Assembly: GCA_023213395.1 (NCBI GenBank)
Contig: CM041465.1
Location: forward strand, 165,299,741-165,363,740
DNA: 64,000 bases
Origin: Cycas panzhihuaensis
Taxonomy: Eukaryota > Cycadophyta
Direction of reading: 5' to 3'
The position numbers and the translations under genes are program-made. The notes under the pieces are model-generated. The model was not told the origin of the DNA and made no database searches. It saw nothing but the letters and a program-made list of their open reading frames with translations. Position 1 is the stretch's first letter. Every line of letters begins with the position of its first letter. Positions 36,150 through 47,699 of the stretch are shown here, one piece after another.

Positions 36150-36950
36150 GGAACATATCCCCAAGCAATGTTGCCAAAGATTCTTAAGTGTTTAATAGAA
36201 GGTTTACATCTAGACCATTTTTGTTCTAGCATGATATTTTATAAGGATTTGCATGGTAAGTGAATTGATAAATAGTTGGAGTAAGAAATAGCTTCTGGCC
36301 ACAACTTTAAGTCAAGAACTTTTGTATGTAATATGCATCTGGTCATCTCAACAAGTATATGATTTTTCCATTTAGCAAAACCATTTTATAGAGGAGTATA
36401 TGCTACTGAATGGTAAAATTATATTCCATGCTTTTTATAGTAATTAGTAAAATTGTTGCTTAAGTATTCCTTAGCATTATCTATTCTAAATATTTTGATT
36501 TTAGAATTTGTTTGGTTTTTGACTAAGGTTTTGAATTTAGCAAAGATGTTAAATATTTGACTTCTTATTTTTAACATGTATACCCAACATTTTCTAGAAA
36601 AGTCATCAATAAACATGACAAAATATCTACTTCTAAAGTATAAAGGAACTTGAAATGGGTCACATATATCAAAATGAATAAGTTCAAGTGGAGCTTTTGC
36701 TCAAAAGGTAGTATAATTTAGGAAAGGGTCCATCTACTATTTACCTGATATACAAGCTTCACAAATACCATAGACAATTTTTAGTGTAGGTAAGCCATAA
36801 ACCATATTATTCTTACTTAGATACTAGAGTTTTTTGTAACTCATATGACCAAATCTAACATGCCAAAGCTTACTTACTGGGTCATATTTTGCTATGAAGG
36901 CATTAAAAGTTTTGGTTTTAGAATGCTAGAGACTTGTTAAGCTGTAAAGA
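36150..36950 (-). pseudogene. Copia-A integrase
   Basis: Zinc-binding part near 36,750-36,890 (LWHVRFGHMSYKKL ... ICEACISGK). Core: MFIDDFSRKCWVYMLK, then FRIDNAKEYLSNNF (family TDNGGEY, Asp kept), then GFAKWKNHILVEM where family members have VAERKNRTL: the catalytic Glu reads Lys, a G-to-A change. C-terminal GKSxx-type region reaches SFKYIFVGYSKERKAYKLL near 36,080. Confidence 0.88.
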
Positions 36951-37239
36951 CCTATTTTATAATCTGTAGATCTTGAGGCAATTAGTTTAAATTTATTTAA
37001 TAGTTGTTTGATAATAAACTTATCTTTCCAAAACTCTATAATGAGATCTTTCTAGTAGATTTTATATACTTAAAGAAGATTAGGTAATAAGCCAGGAATG
37101 TAGAATATGTCCTTAATTGAACCATCTTTTAACACAACATCACCTGATCCTTTAAATTTGAGTTAGGTTTCACTCCTAAAAAAGATCTCTTCTTTGGAGT
37201 TTGAATCAGATTGATATGGAGTGACATATTCTTGGTGTC

Positions 37240-38326
37240 TGCTCATGTGATGGGAAGCACTTGAATCAAGAATCCACAAGGGTGGTTGAGTGGTTGGTGC
37301 TAAAATAGTTGTTGTAGAAGCAGTTAGAGAATGATGAGAATGATTAGATCGTGATTGGATCCCCTTAGAAGCTTTCTAGGCTTCAGAGGTAATTTTGTTC
37401 CTACAGACATCAATGGTATATCACTTTTTATGATAGTAGATACAACTGATGTTTTGATTAGGATTAGTATTGATAGTACTCCTTTTTGGAAATGATTGTT
37501 TAGAGGTATTCTAAGATTTAGGTAATCCTGAATACTTAGTGTTATGATGAGAATTATTTTAAGTGGATGAACCTCTATGAGGTTTTTGAAATTTTGGATG
37601 ATGATGATGATTATTTTAATAGTTATTTTGATGTTTAGATTTAAATGATTGTGACTTGGAAAAAGGAGCCTATGAAGGATCTTTTAATTTCCCAGTTTGA
37701 ATCAACATGTTTTGATGTTCAATAAGTTGATTTATTAATTGATCAGAAGTAATTAGTGGATGTCCTTCTTGTTGCCTGACAGTTTTGAAAAGATTAAAAT
37801 GCTTTGGTAATTTATTAATTGCAAGACAAACAAGTGTATCATCATCTTTTGCATGTGTTATAATGACTTCTTTGTCACCTACTTTTATAGAAGATTTGAT
37901 ACAATTTGCTAGGTCTTTGTTAATGAGCTGAAGTTTAGACAAGAAATCTTCAACTTTAGAAAAATCTTCATAATTTAAATCATACATTTATTGTTCTAAC
38001 GCAACTAATTATTCTGTATCAACCCTATCGTACTTTTCCTTAAGAATTTTCTAGATAGTGGTTAGATTGTCTATTTCAAAGAACTGCCTACTAATGTCTA
38101 GGGAGAGGGAGGATAGGATGGCACCTTGGGCTCCATCACAATTCATCAGATAGACTATATAAGCTTCTAATGTTTCGTCTTTAGGTTTTGGAAACTCACC
38201 TGTGATATATCGCCATATTTTTTGTTGTTTAAGTTGATGGGATATTCTATTTTTCCAGTTGGCATAATTAGAGCTAGTTAATACTGGAATTGGTAGATAA
38301 GAGGTTGTTCCTGGAATAAGTACCAT
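37240..38326 (-). pseudogene. Copia-A gag and protease
   Basis: Gag starts at the minus-strand ATG at 38,326 and stays in one frame to 37,670 despite stops near 38,050, 38,010 and 37,988. It shows SSNYANWKNRISHQLKQQ and WRYITGE (UBN2-type copia gag), MYDLNYEDFSKVEDFLSKL and CLAINKLPKHFNLF. A partial zinc region lies near 37,420. The protease at 37,240-37,280 reads WILDSSASHHMS, where the family has DSGASHH, so the active-site Gly is Ser (G-to-A). Confidence 0.88.
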
Positions 38327-40290
38327 ATTAGGAATAAAAAAATGACAATTAGAGATCCTCTTAGATGAAAAGTAAAGAGGTTATGACCTTTAACAGTAGG
38401 TGAATAAAGTAAATAAATCATAAAAATAAATTCATTGATAAACACTAAAAATGATCATTAAATTACATTACCATTAATAGAAAATAATTTTATTAAAAGC
38501 TTAATAGTCATTCATCATGAAATATAAAATTTTTAATTAAGAATTTTTAAAAAAATAATCCGGAATATGATAATTGCATATTAGTGTCGTAATATAAAGT
38601 GAAGTAATTAAATATTATATGTTAATAACTTTAGTTGTAAGTGAAAATAATAGTTTAAGAAAGTTCATGAATTTATAAAGAAACACATAAATAAATAATG
38701 TTATTACTTAATAAATTAAGAAAATAATCAATTATTTATTAAATTATGGTAAAGATGTGAAGAAAATTAAGGGTTAAAGAAACATACCTGAACTTACCTG
38801 GTCAATAAAGAAGGCTTGACTTCGAACATGAATCTACTAATCAAAATGGAATAAAAAAATCTTAAGAGACTAGTCAAAATGTTTATGACTGAGTTAGGAA
38901 TCTGACACTTCTTCTAAAATTGGATTCTGACTCTATATGAAGAAGTTATAGGGAAAAAAGCACATGTACCCTTTTTTTGTTTAAAAATAAAAAAAAATAA
39001 AAAATGAATTTGAAGTTTAAGCCCCTTTCAAGATAAGATCGTGGCCATATTGAAAATTGATGTGACTAGGGGGCTAGCCTGTCAGGGGGCTTAAGAACTT
39101 ATGGACCTGAATCAATCATTCAATTTAGTTTAATTAACATAAACTTTAGAAAATAAATAATGGACTATGTGGGCGGATCCAAAATACTTCAAAATAAAAT
39201 GAAAAGGTTTATTTTTTTGCATATGCATTCAACTATTGTGATGAAACCCTAATCAGGTTTTACTAATGGCAAATAAAGGATTTTAGTAGGCGGTGACTGA
39301 GTATCAATAATACTCTATCAAAGTTCAACTTTGGCATTAACTTTTCTCCATGAGAATATGTCTTATGGGCAGCATCTTCAGACAGAGACGTGGGCTAGTA
39401 TTTCTCCATTTCTCTGTGAGAATTTTATATCATCGTGTAACTTCATTCATTGGTGTTAAGTGATGGTGTCGTGAGTATTTGTTGTTCAGAGTGTTACAAG
39501 AAAGATGACCACATTTGTGAAGGTGATAAATCGAGATTATTCATGATTGGAGCTACGACCACAAGTTATGCTTCTCTCTTCATGTTGGGATCACTACATC
39601 AGGTTTGCTTGAGGGTGTCTCATAAATTATCTCTTCCTTGTGGTGTCTCGTAGGCCATCTCTTCCTTATGGTATCTCATAGGCCATCTCTTCCTTCTGGA
39701 TGTTTCTTTGTTGGTGTTGGCAAATAAGAATCTTTAATGCCTCGAGATACTCCTTTGGAACGATTGCCCTAGCATCAAAATAGTCTTTTCTCTGTCCAAG
39801 CTTTGGGATGAGAAAGAACGTATTCTAATGCAGTAATCTCCTATACTATGGTTCTCTATTTATGGATGAGCAAGTACAGATACTACATGAAACTAACTGC
39901 AGCAATGTCCTAATGGTAAAGTTTGGTCCGCTCGTCATCATTGTTGTCATTGTCATCTTCTTTGTAAGCTTTGTTGCAAGTGAAAACTAGTAGTTGTGGT
40001 ACCGAATATCCTGGTGCAGGATAGGGCTGCCCTCAATAAGGTTATACCCCTCCTCAGGGGTATTACTAGTAGGCTCTTCCAATGATTCTGCCTCTGTAGT
40101 ATAATCAACATCAATAGTCAAACTCATTCATCTCAAAGGGTTTCTTAGAAGGATGCTTGACAACCCTCTTCTATTATTGCATTGAAGTATCAAAAGATAT
40201 ATAGAAGAAATAAAAAAGTTGCCATATCAATTGAAGATGTCCTTTATTGCTCAACACAATGTGATCAGATTTCAGAGTGGTAGTAGTTCT
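38327..40290 (-). other. Copia-A leader, about 2 kb
   Basis: Between primer site and gag start. The gag-proximal kilobase (38,330-39,000) is very AT-rich; the primer-proximal part (39,250-40,290) is more GC-rich. Plus-strand open stretches at 39,450-39,653 and 40,219-40,410 overlap the leader and LTR and are not called. The length is unusual for a copia element, which commonly has a leader of at most a few hundred bases. Confidence 0.6.
39618..39701. repeat. Three tandem copies of a 28-base repeat
   Basis: Copies at 39,618-39,645, 39,646-39,673 and 39,674-39,701, each of the form 'tctcataggccatctcttcc' plus eight more bases, with few mismatches. Located in the Copia-A leader. Confidence 0.88.
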
Positions 40291-40303
40291 GAATTTGATA
40301 CCA
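40291..40303 (-). other. Copia-A primer binding site
   Basis: Minus-strand TGGTATCAAATTC immediately after the LTR end CCAACA. The first eight bases equal the tRNA-iMet complement; the rest diverges. Confidence 0.8.
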
Positions 40304-40693
40304 TGTTGGAGAGAGGGTACAAACAAGGATTAAATGTAAATAAAAGAACCATTAAAAACCATAAGCAGGTGCACCAGATCTGGCAGGTGGAAAACCCCTT
40401 TAGGGGATAAAAAACCACCTAAAAAATAGTAATAATATAATAATAATAATAATGACTACACATTTGAACAGGTTGAGGATCTCATGCTCCCTCTCATACT
40501 GACCTACCTACATACCAACATATTACTGCCTCCCGAATCTTCTAGCCAGACAATGTGTGAAAGATTATGGAATAAATAGGAGAGGAGTTCGTTGATTTCA
40601 ATAGTTGGCCAAATTACTAAACTTTTATAATAAGATAAATAAACTTAATTAGGTATACATAATAAAAGACAACATTAGAGTTTAATACTAATA
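40304..40693 (-). repeat. Copia-A 5' LTR (390 bases)
   Basis: Plus-strand start TGTTGGAGAG; end ACTAATA (from ACTAACA). Pairs with 33,871-34,249; carries an additional 'taataataataa' microsatellite length near 40,435. Confidence 0.92.
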
Positions 40694-40698
40694 ATATT
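40694..40698. other. Target-site duplication of Copia-A, right copy (ATATT)
   Basis: Matches 33,866-33,870 (ACATT) except for one C/T difference. Confidence 0.8.
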
Positions 40699-42139
40699 CT
40701 TATAAGCAAATAATACACTAAAATCATATAGAGATCTTATCACTCATGGTCTTTTATAGACACCATGGGATCCTTGAACCTCATGAAAACTAATTACTGC
40801 AAAAATATATCATTCATGCACACAAGTTCCTTTTTTGAAATTAGAGAAAAATAAAGAAGATATAATCAAGAAATACAACACCAATAATTTTTAAAAATCT
40901 TAATTCCAATGATGAGTTCTTGCTTTATAATGACTATCTCCTTTTAATATGATCAATCTTTCTTAATTTTTTCCTTAAAACAAGCATTAAAAGGAAGGAA
41001 ACTAAGAAGAACAAGTTCAATCAATAGTCAAGGAAGAGGGAAAAGTAAGAATAGATCTCTTAGGAAGTTTAAACAACTGAAGAGAATATGAGAGAGTAGT
41101 TATATTTTATGGTGAAGAGGTAGATCTCTCTTCACAATAGACTACTTCTTTACTTTCCCATAAAGAGCTGACTTTTTAGCTAAGGTTTCCTAAGGAAAAA
41201 TTAGATGAAGGTGTTTCACAAGTTAGAAGGAGGAGAGAGGCATATAAGAAATCATTAAAAGAATATCAAACCAAAAGGAAACTAGAGTAGATAATACCTT
41301 ACCAAAGATATGAAGTTTGAAGTAGAATGTTGTAATAAACCAAGTACCTCAAGAAGAGCAACAAATAAAATTTGTATAGTAATTAGGCAACAAATAGAGC
41401 TCTAGATCTCTTCTCTTGACTTTGCTTCTCTTTTCTCCAAGATAAATATCCAAATCACCAAGCAAAATCTCTCAAATTTTGAAGAATCACTCTCAAAATC
41501 ATAGCATTAAGGTCACAATATATGAATGAATCATATCTCTAGGGTTTCATAGGTTTTTGTACACAAATAGAATTAGTTTCCACCAAATCTTAGTGGCAAC
41601 ATACAAAACTAGCGCATTAATGAAAAGAAATTACATGCATAATAGTAAAAAATATGACCGATCACATTTTATTAACAACAAAAAATATGACTTTATTAAT
41701 AAAATGCGATTGAACATGCTTTTGGTAAAATAAAAAATGTGATAAGCTAGGAAGTGAAAATCAATCATTAAAAAGTCAAAAATTAAATTTTTATTGATAA
41801 GTTTAAATAAAAATAACTTAATCAATGTAAAGAGCAGCCCAAAAAGGGTGAAAACTTTAAGCACAAGCCTAAAAATCATAAAAAAACAAAGATTTGAAGA
41901 TAAAATTAAGAGAAAAGAATGAAATACGAAAATGTTTTAAAGAAAAAGTGAGTTAAAATAATCATAAAGTTAAGATTTTATTGTTATAGTTTTTACTCAT
42001 TGACAAGTAAAAAAATATAATAGTATAATCATCATCATTCAACATAAATCATCTAAAAAAATCAATACTAGATTTCATCAAAACATGAAACTTGTTAATG
42101 AGCATGAAAATTAATTGAGGGCTAAGTTTTAGTGAAACA
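40699..42139 (-). repeat. TAT-1 5' LTR, outer segment
   Basis: Continues the LTR from 33,870 and matches about 12,035-13,522. It ends GTGAAACA, the expected CA terminus, where the 3' copy reads GTGAAATA. Roughly 65 bases near 42,090 are missing relative to the 3' LTR. Open stretches inside (such as 41,631-41,879) are not genes. Confidence 0.85.
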
Positions 42140-42177
42140 ACTTATACTCGACCCAACATCTCAAGGTACTAACTATG
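42140..42177 (-). other. Gypsy-2 leader fragment, including TAT-1 target duplication ACTTA
   Basis: Only 38 bases between the TAT-1 LTR end and the Copia-B LTR. The first five bases (42,140-42,144, ACTTA) duplicate ACTAA at 11,239-11,243; the last five (CTATG, 42,173-42,177) are the left target duplication of Copia-B. Sequence resumes at 49,670. Confidence 0.7.
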
Positions 42178-42475
42178 TGAAAAGAGTGGATCTATCCTTC
42201 ATCTCCATGCACTAAACATAAAGGCAAACATAGGAGAAAGATAGACTTAAGAGAAAGAAAGTAGCTCTCACAAAATGGGGAGGTAAGAATGAATCTCCTC
42301 CATTGAGCTTTTACTTTTATATTGAGAGAGGAAGCATTAGAGTTAAGTGAAATGAAATTACACATAATGCACATGAAACTGCATTTCACTTAAGTGATCT
42401 AATTTAAAGTTCACTTAAGGCCCTTTTTCAAAATAATCAACTAATATAATGACCTTGTGTCATTAACCCTTTTCA
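42178..42475 (-). repeat. Copia-B 3' LTR (298 bases)
   Basis: Starts TGAAAAGAG and ends CCCTTTTCA on the plus strand, giving 6-7 base terminal inverted repeats. On the minus strand a TATA-type element (ATATAAAAG) lies at about 42,316-42,324. Confidence 0.95.
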
Positions 42476-42488
42476 GTCTCCCCTTTAA
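42476..42488 (-). other. Copia-B polypurine tract
   Basis: Minus-strand TTAAAGGGGAGAC directly abuts the 3' LTR start TGAAAAGGG. Confidence 0.88.
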
Positions 42489-42719
42489 TGGTAGAAGGTC
42501 ATTTCATCCTATTTTATTCTATCCTATGAGGTCTTCATTTGAGCCTCTTACATAGCAAACTACTATGACACTTTTGTGGAAAACCCTCATGGGGAAGAAA
42601 ACCCATAAATTTTCTAATTTATTAACTTGGATCAGGTGGCTCTTTAAATGAAGCTAGATAGCCAATCAGTACAATGAATTTTGTAGTTGAAATCTACTAA
42701 ATCTCCATATACCATTTAG

Positions 42720-42908
42720 TCATCCCCCATGCTCTTTTGAGTTTTCACAAGTTCTGATTTTCCAAAATGATACAACCCTTATCCTTTCACGTCCACAAGG
42801 GGTTTTCACGAATGGGATAGAGTAGGGACTTACTCTTGTCCTTCTGCGCCCATAAGGGGTTTTCACGAATGAGATAGAGTATGATGGTCCTATTGTCATC
42901 TCCTTCAA
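42720..42908 (-). repeat. Two-copy 57-base repeat, in-frame, between pol and 3' LTR of Copia-B
   Basis: The strings 'ggggttttcacgaatg' at 42,799 and 42,856 mark copies 57 bases apart. A 62-codon open stretch spans them, encoding the repeated peptide SFVKTPYGRRRTRV / PFVKTPCGRERIRV. Since the period is a multiple of three and the frame is open, it might be a small extra ORF, but chance is possible. Confidence 0.55.
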
Positions 42909-43163
42909 TCAGTTAGAGATGGAGGCCCTAAGGCTGAGTTACTTTCAGAACTGTTCAAACTTCACCCTCTTCAGTGGTTTGGTAAAGATATTGGCCACTT
43001 GATCTGCTATGGGGCAATACTCTAGTTGAATTATGCCATCATGAACTAGTTCTCTAATCCTGTGGATTTTCGTACTTATATGTTTGGTACGATCATGAAA
43101 TACACGATTTTTAGCCATCTGGATTGTAGATTTATTATCTACATGTAAGCTAGTAGAACTTGT

Positions 43164-43670
43164 TTAGGTGGCATTTAATGTATTCAATAATTTCCTAAGC
43201 CATATCACCTCCTTGCTTGTCTCGAGCGATGTGTACTTAGCTTCGACAGTTGAGTCTACAACTATCTTCTGCCATCTAGATCTCCATGATATTGGTGCTA
43301 TCCCAAGAAATGTTATGTACCTAGATGTAGATCTTCCCGTGTCTTTATCTCTAGCAAAGTTTGAGTCTGTGTATGCATAAAGTTTAAATTCTACATTAGG
43401 TTCATACAATAGACCATATTTGCTAGTCATCTTTAGGTACCTTAACACTCGTATTGCATCTTGCTAATGATTCTGCTTAGGATTTATCATGAATCTTGCA
43501 AGAATACTGACATAATGTGTAATATTTGGCCTTGTGTTGGTAGTATATATGAGACTACCTACAAGTTGCCTATAGAGTGTTGCGTCTGCCCCCCTAATAT
43601 CACCATCAACTGAGAGTTTAATATTAGGCTCCATAGGTGTATCCACTGGTCGAGCACCTTCCAACTGAAA
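43164..43670 (-). pseudogene. Copia-B RNase H
   Basis: Two open stretches in one reading: PVDTPMEPNIKLSVDGD, LYRQLVGSLIYTTNTRPNI, SILARFM, then after one stop RVLRYLKMTSKYGLLYEPN, AYTDSNFARDKDTGRSTSRY, VVDSTVEAKYTSLETSKEVI. The first Asp (YTDSNFA, family ADADWAG) and the D in DKDTGRSTSGY context are kept; TEAEY reads VEAKY, so the second Glu is Lys. Very close to a standard copia RNase H in length. Confidence 0.92.
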
Positions 43671-44470
43671 CTTTGTCAGAAGATTGTTAATATATTTTTC
43701 TTGGGAGAGAAATAATTTTCCATTCTTTTGAGTTACTTCAATTCCCTAGTAATATTTCATCAACCCAAGGTCAGACAATTCAAAAGTTTTAGCAAGGTCC
43801 TTCTTCAGCTGGCTGATTACCTATTCACTATTCCTCATTATTAGCATGTCATCCACAAAGATTAAGAGGTAAGTGACTTTATCATTTTGGTGCTTGATGA
43901 ATAATGTTATATCAATATCTTGATAGTCACAAACCTCATATCCAAGTTGCTTTATTCTTTCAGACAACTTGGTAAACCAAGCACGAGGGGCTTGCTTTAG
44001 GCCGTACAAGACCTTTTTGAGCCTGCAAACTTTATGCTCCTGACCAACAATCTCGTATCTTTCTGGTTGAGCCATGTAAATTTCTTCTTTAAGGTCCCCA
44101 TTGAGAAATATGGTCTTAACATCGAGTTGGTGGATTTTCCAACCCTGTTGAATAGCTAAGGCTATAAGAGTTCTGATTGTAGGCTACTTGGTTGTATGAG
44201 AAAAGATTTTAGTGTAGTCAATGCCTTCCCTTTGCATGAATCCTTTTGCTACCAACTTCACCTTGTGTTTTTCTCGGGTGCCATCTAATCTATACTTATT
44301 TTTGAACACCCATTTATTTTGAACTACCTTTCTTCCAAGTGGTATATCAACAAGCTCCCATGTACCATTCTTAATAAGAGAGTGGTACTCTTTATTCTTG
44401 GCATTTCTCCAAGCTACATGCTTTACAACTTCTTGGTACGTTAGGGGCTCTTCATTAAGATCAAGATGCA
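43671..44470 (-). pseudogene. Copia-B reverse transcriptase
   Basis: N-terminal block near 44,380-44,440 (KEYHSLIKNGTWELVDI), then KWVFKNKYRLDGT, KLVAKGFMQREGIDY, HQLDVKTIFLNGDLKEEIYM, and the open stretch 43,821-44,075 with VLYGLKQAPRAWFTKL and LLIFVDDMLIM (FVDD for YVDD, catalytic Asp pair kept). Few stops; one of the better preserved RTs in the window. Confidence 0.92.
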
Positions 44471-44899
44471 GTTATACTAGTTCAAGCTCAATGGAAAGCG
44501 ATTCATGTATCTTTGCTCTATGAGCACTTCTAGTGCCAGTTTTGCCTACCTCATCTGGTCGCATGTCCTTGTGTAGTTAGTAGGCTTCACGAAAACCTCG
44601 AGTTAGGAATGAGGTTTTCATTTCCACAACCTCTTAATCTTTGTTTTGATCCTAAAAATGATCATATGAAATATTTGGCACAGAGGAAGTTGACGATGCT
44701 GGAGAAGATGGGCCAGCCACATATGTTAGAGAAGATGATCCTTCTGCTGTGGCTTTACCTTTGTTAACTTGGCTATTCATAAATGATAATGTTAGATATG
44801 TATAAATTAGATGTGAGTCACATCTTATATCCTCCGAGGACTTATTGTCAGATTCTAAGATTTTAAGCAACTATTCAACATCTCCCCCCCTAAATTTTA

Positions 44900-45850
44900 G
44901 AATCTGGACATCAAATTTAGTAGCATCATTATATCGGTATGAAGGTGTTTTGGAGTCAAGTCTGAGTAATTGATCTTTAGTCTTTGCAAAGATAACATCT
45001 CTAGTGATGATAATTTTGTGTTATGAAGGCATGAAAATCTTGTATCCCTTTTTGTCCATAGGGTGTCTGACAAAGATGCCTTTGATGGCTCTATCTTGGA
45101 GCTTATTTCTATGTTCCTCCAGAATATGAGCATAACAAGTGAAGCTAAAAATTCTGAAGTGGGAGATAGAGGGGGTTTGTCCATACCACATTTCATGTGG
45201 AGAGGGGTCGAGCTTGGAGGGACTAATAGTGTTGATGCAATACATAATAGTCTAGATAGCCTCAACCCAAAGATAGATAGGGACATTCTTATATACCAGC
45301 ATAACACGAGCCATATGCATGATGGTCCTGTTCATGTACTTGGTAACTCCATTTTACTGGGGTGTACCTACAACAGTGGTCTGATGTTTGATTCCATGTT
45401 GACGTAGATACGATTCAAACTCATTGGATGTGTACTCACCACCATTGTCAGTCTTGAGTATTTTGATCTTGAATCCAGATTCATTTTCCATGTGGGCCTT
45501 GAAAGGTTGAAATATATAAAAAGCTTCATCTTTCTTTGCAAGAAAAGTAACCCATACTTTCTTGGTAAAATCATCAATGAAAGTAATATAGTACCACTTA
45601 TGTTTAAGAGAAGGAATGGGCATAGGACCATATATATCTGACTGTACAAGCTGTAAAGGTTAGCTAGATTTCCACTGACTATGAGGAAAGGGTTGCCTTT
45701 GAGATTTGGCAATAATACATGCTTCGCATTTAAAGGGCTCAGAGGACAGCTTAGACAAACCAGGAAGAGTGGCTTGTAGTTCTCTTAAATGATTAATTTT
45801 GATATGGCCCATATGAGCATGCCACAGGGCTGCTTGGGATAACTTTTGAG
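44900..45850 (-). pseudogene. Copia-B integrase
   Basis: Zinc-binding part near 45,700-45,830 (HAHMGHIKINHL ... ACIIAKSQRQPF). Core open stretch 45,354-45,623: YYITFIDDFTKKVWVTFLAK and KILKTDNGGEYTSNEF (both Asp contexts normal). The Glu helix reads NGVTKYMNRTI where the family has GVAERMNRTI, so Glu is Lys and Ala is Thr, both G-to-A. C-terminal stretch 45,021-45,245 reads MWYGQTPSISHFRIFSFTCY and GIFVRHPMDKKGYKIF. Confidence 0.9.
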
Positions 45851-46099
45851 GAGTCAGGGTTGTGGTAAAAGTAGATTCATCAACAACATAATTGGCTTCG
45901 GTGATCTAGTTAGACAAAAAAGTTTGCCATTAAGAATTCTGATCATAACCATAACATTTGAAGGAGGGTGAATGACATAGAGAGTTTAATTATTTATAGT
46001 TACACTCATATCAAATCCATGAGAGATAAGGGTGGATAAGGAGAGAAGATTTTACTTTAGAGCAGGAATATATAAAACATTGACAAGTGTAAAATCTGG

Positions 46100-47386
46100 A
46101 AGGCTTAGGAGTTTTAGGCAAATAATTCTAAGTCCTTCGACTGGCTAAGATGATTCGTTAGGTATGTGTACAACACCACGAACTTCAAAGTTAAAATCTT
46201 AAAAGAACTGGTGATAACAAGTCATGTGTTGTGTTGCTCTAGTATCCATGATCCACGATGAAGTATTTGATGTGGCACTATTTACAACTCCAAGTGATGA
46301 AGGCAAAAGTGAATAAGCATAGCCACAATGAGTAAATTGCATTCCACCAAAAGTATCTTCAAAAGAAGTATTATCAACATTATGTGTACCATGGCACTAT
46401 TGATAACTTGGTAGTTTGTTGGTGGCAATTCTGTAATTTTTGGCATAATGTCCTTTTCTATTACACCTTTAGCACACAATTGTTTGATTTCTAGTCTAGG
46501 TATTGGGCTAGTTGGAATATCTCTGATTGCTGGATCTAGGTCCAGGTTGATTATTTTGGCCTTGGCCTTGAGACTATTTTTGTTGGAGTTAAGGAGCCTG
46601 TTGACTAAGAGGATGTTATCCTTGTTGTCTACCTCTTCCTCTTCCATGGGAATTACCACCTCTACGAGAGTATTGACCTTGATTTTTGGTATAACAAAGA
46701 TCTTATTCCACTTCAAAGGCAACATCAACTGGATCTGATGTAGTGGCAAAGTTGGTATCAAAGGTCTTATCAAATTCAATGAACTTATCAGTAAGATCCT
46801 TAAAGTTTAGGGTCTTTAAAATGCCACTAGATTGAAGACTTCCTAATAGATTTTTATAATCTAGGATATGGAGACATGACTGAATCATGAAAGCCCATGT
46901 AATATATTCAGTTTTAAAATCTTTAACAATGGCTTGCTTGATTGGATGAAGGAGATTGATTGTCTCACTTGCATGTCCTTTCTACATTTTCAATTTGTTT
47001 ATCTTCAACACTAAGTAAATAAATTCAAAGTCTGATTTAGTGTCAAAGTTCTTCTTAAGAACTTTAAGAACTTTCCATGTTGTATCATGTACAACTTCAT
47101 CAATGAGATTATGGAGGGAATAATCAATGACAAGCAATATCCCTACATGGATTTTATCATCATCAAGTTCCCATTGGCATTTAGTTATGGCTTCAGTGGG
47201 AGCAGTTAGAGCACCTCTTCCTGAAGTAGTTGTGGTAGTTGTAGCTACAACAGATGGTGTAGGTTGCAAGTGATCTCTCTATAGACCTTAATACTTTGTA
47301 GCATTTCTGACACCACTGAACCACATGTTCCAATTTCCTTTCTTTTTTAGAATGTAGTTTATATTTTGCTTGAACTGTGAAGACAT
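46100..47386 (-). pseudogene. Copia-B gag and protease
   Basis: Gag starts at the minus-strand ATG at 47,386 (MSSQFKQNINYILKKKGNW). After two stops it is open from 47,269: KCQWELDDDKIHVGILLVID, DTTWKVLKVLKKNF, and at 46,703-46,888 FKDLTDKFIEFDKTFDTNF. The zinc knuckle near 46,450 reads C-stop-RCNRKGHYAKNY: the last Cys is Tyr. Protease near 46,250 reads SWIMDTRATQHMT, with Gly of DTGA changed to Arg. A plus-strand open stretch at 46,448-46,738 is a shadow. Confidence 0.88.
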
Positions 47387-47550
47387 GGTGTCTTTTTAGA
47401 AAGGAAGAAATGAACAAGGGACTATAAAAGTGATGGTAATAAATGAACAATCACTATTTACAAATAGGAAATGTAATGAAGTAGTATAGCAAAAAGAAGA
47501 AGAAGTGAGAATGGTTGCTCAAAGATGAATGGAGCAACTTAGAGAAAAGT

Positions 47551-47676
47551 CACCAACACTTGTGACAAATATTAACCTGACACAGGAGGAATATGAGAAG
47601 TACTATGATAAAAATTGGCCACTAACACTTGTAAAAAATATTAACTTGACGCAGCAGGAATATGAGAAGCACTATG
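47551..47676. repeat. Two-copy 69-base-period repeat in the Copia-B leader
   Basis: Copies at about 47,551-47,607 and 47,620-47,676 ('aacacttgtgacaaatatta' versus 'aacacttgtaaaaaatatta'). They fall in a plus-strand open stretch (47,529-47,720) encoding NINLTQEEYEKYYD / NINLTQQEYEKHYG. Both the repeat period and the conservation at protein level are compatible with coding, but the strand is opposite to the element and no homolog is recognised. Confidence 0.65.
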
Positions 47677-47699
47677 GTTGTGATTACACTATGGATCAC

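Larger units (their letters stand above)
33871..40693 (-). mobile_element. Copia-A, Ty1/copia element (6.8 kb)
   Basis: Minus-strand element with LTRs at 33,871-34,249 and 40,304-40,693, primer site, polypurine tract and near-identical target duplications. Order right to left: 5' LTR, 2-kb leader, gag, protease, integrase, RT, RNase H, 3' LTR, the copia order (integrase before RT). LTRs differ at roughly one base in ten by eye. It interrupts the TAT-1 5' LTR. Stops in all domains. Confidence 0.93.
11244..42139 (-). mobile_element. TAT-1, Ty3/gypsy TAT/Ogre-type element with two nested insertions
   Basis: Minus-strand element. LTRs of about 2.2-2.3 kb lie at 11,244-13,522 (3') and 33,108-33,870 plus 40,699-42,139 (5', split by Copia-A). 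Internal order, read right to left: gag, protease (interrupted by Gypsy-1), RT, RNase H, integrase, an extra RNase H, an antisense plant-mobile-domain ORF, polypurine tract, 3' LTR. Excluding Gypsy-1 and Copia-A the element is about 17.3 kb, long as is usual for TAT/Ogre elements. The long pro-RT spacer also fits. All ORFs carry stops, so it cannot move on its own. It inserted into the Gypsy-2 leader. Confidence 0.85.

Noticed and set aside
44897-45712. Alternative-frame ORFs (136 and 114 codons) over Copia-B integrase
   Set aside because: The integrase frame carries the recognisable motifs; these are out-of-frame or opposite-strand shadows, although part of the linker reading lies in one of them.
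47193-47450. 85-codon minus-strand ORF at the start of Copia-B gag
   Set aside because: Gag motifs lie in a different frame starting at 47,386.
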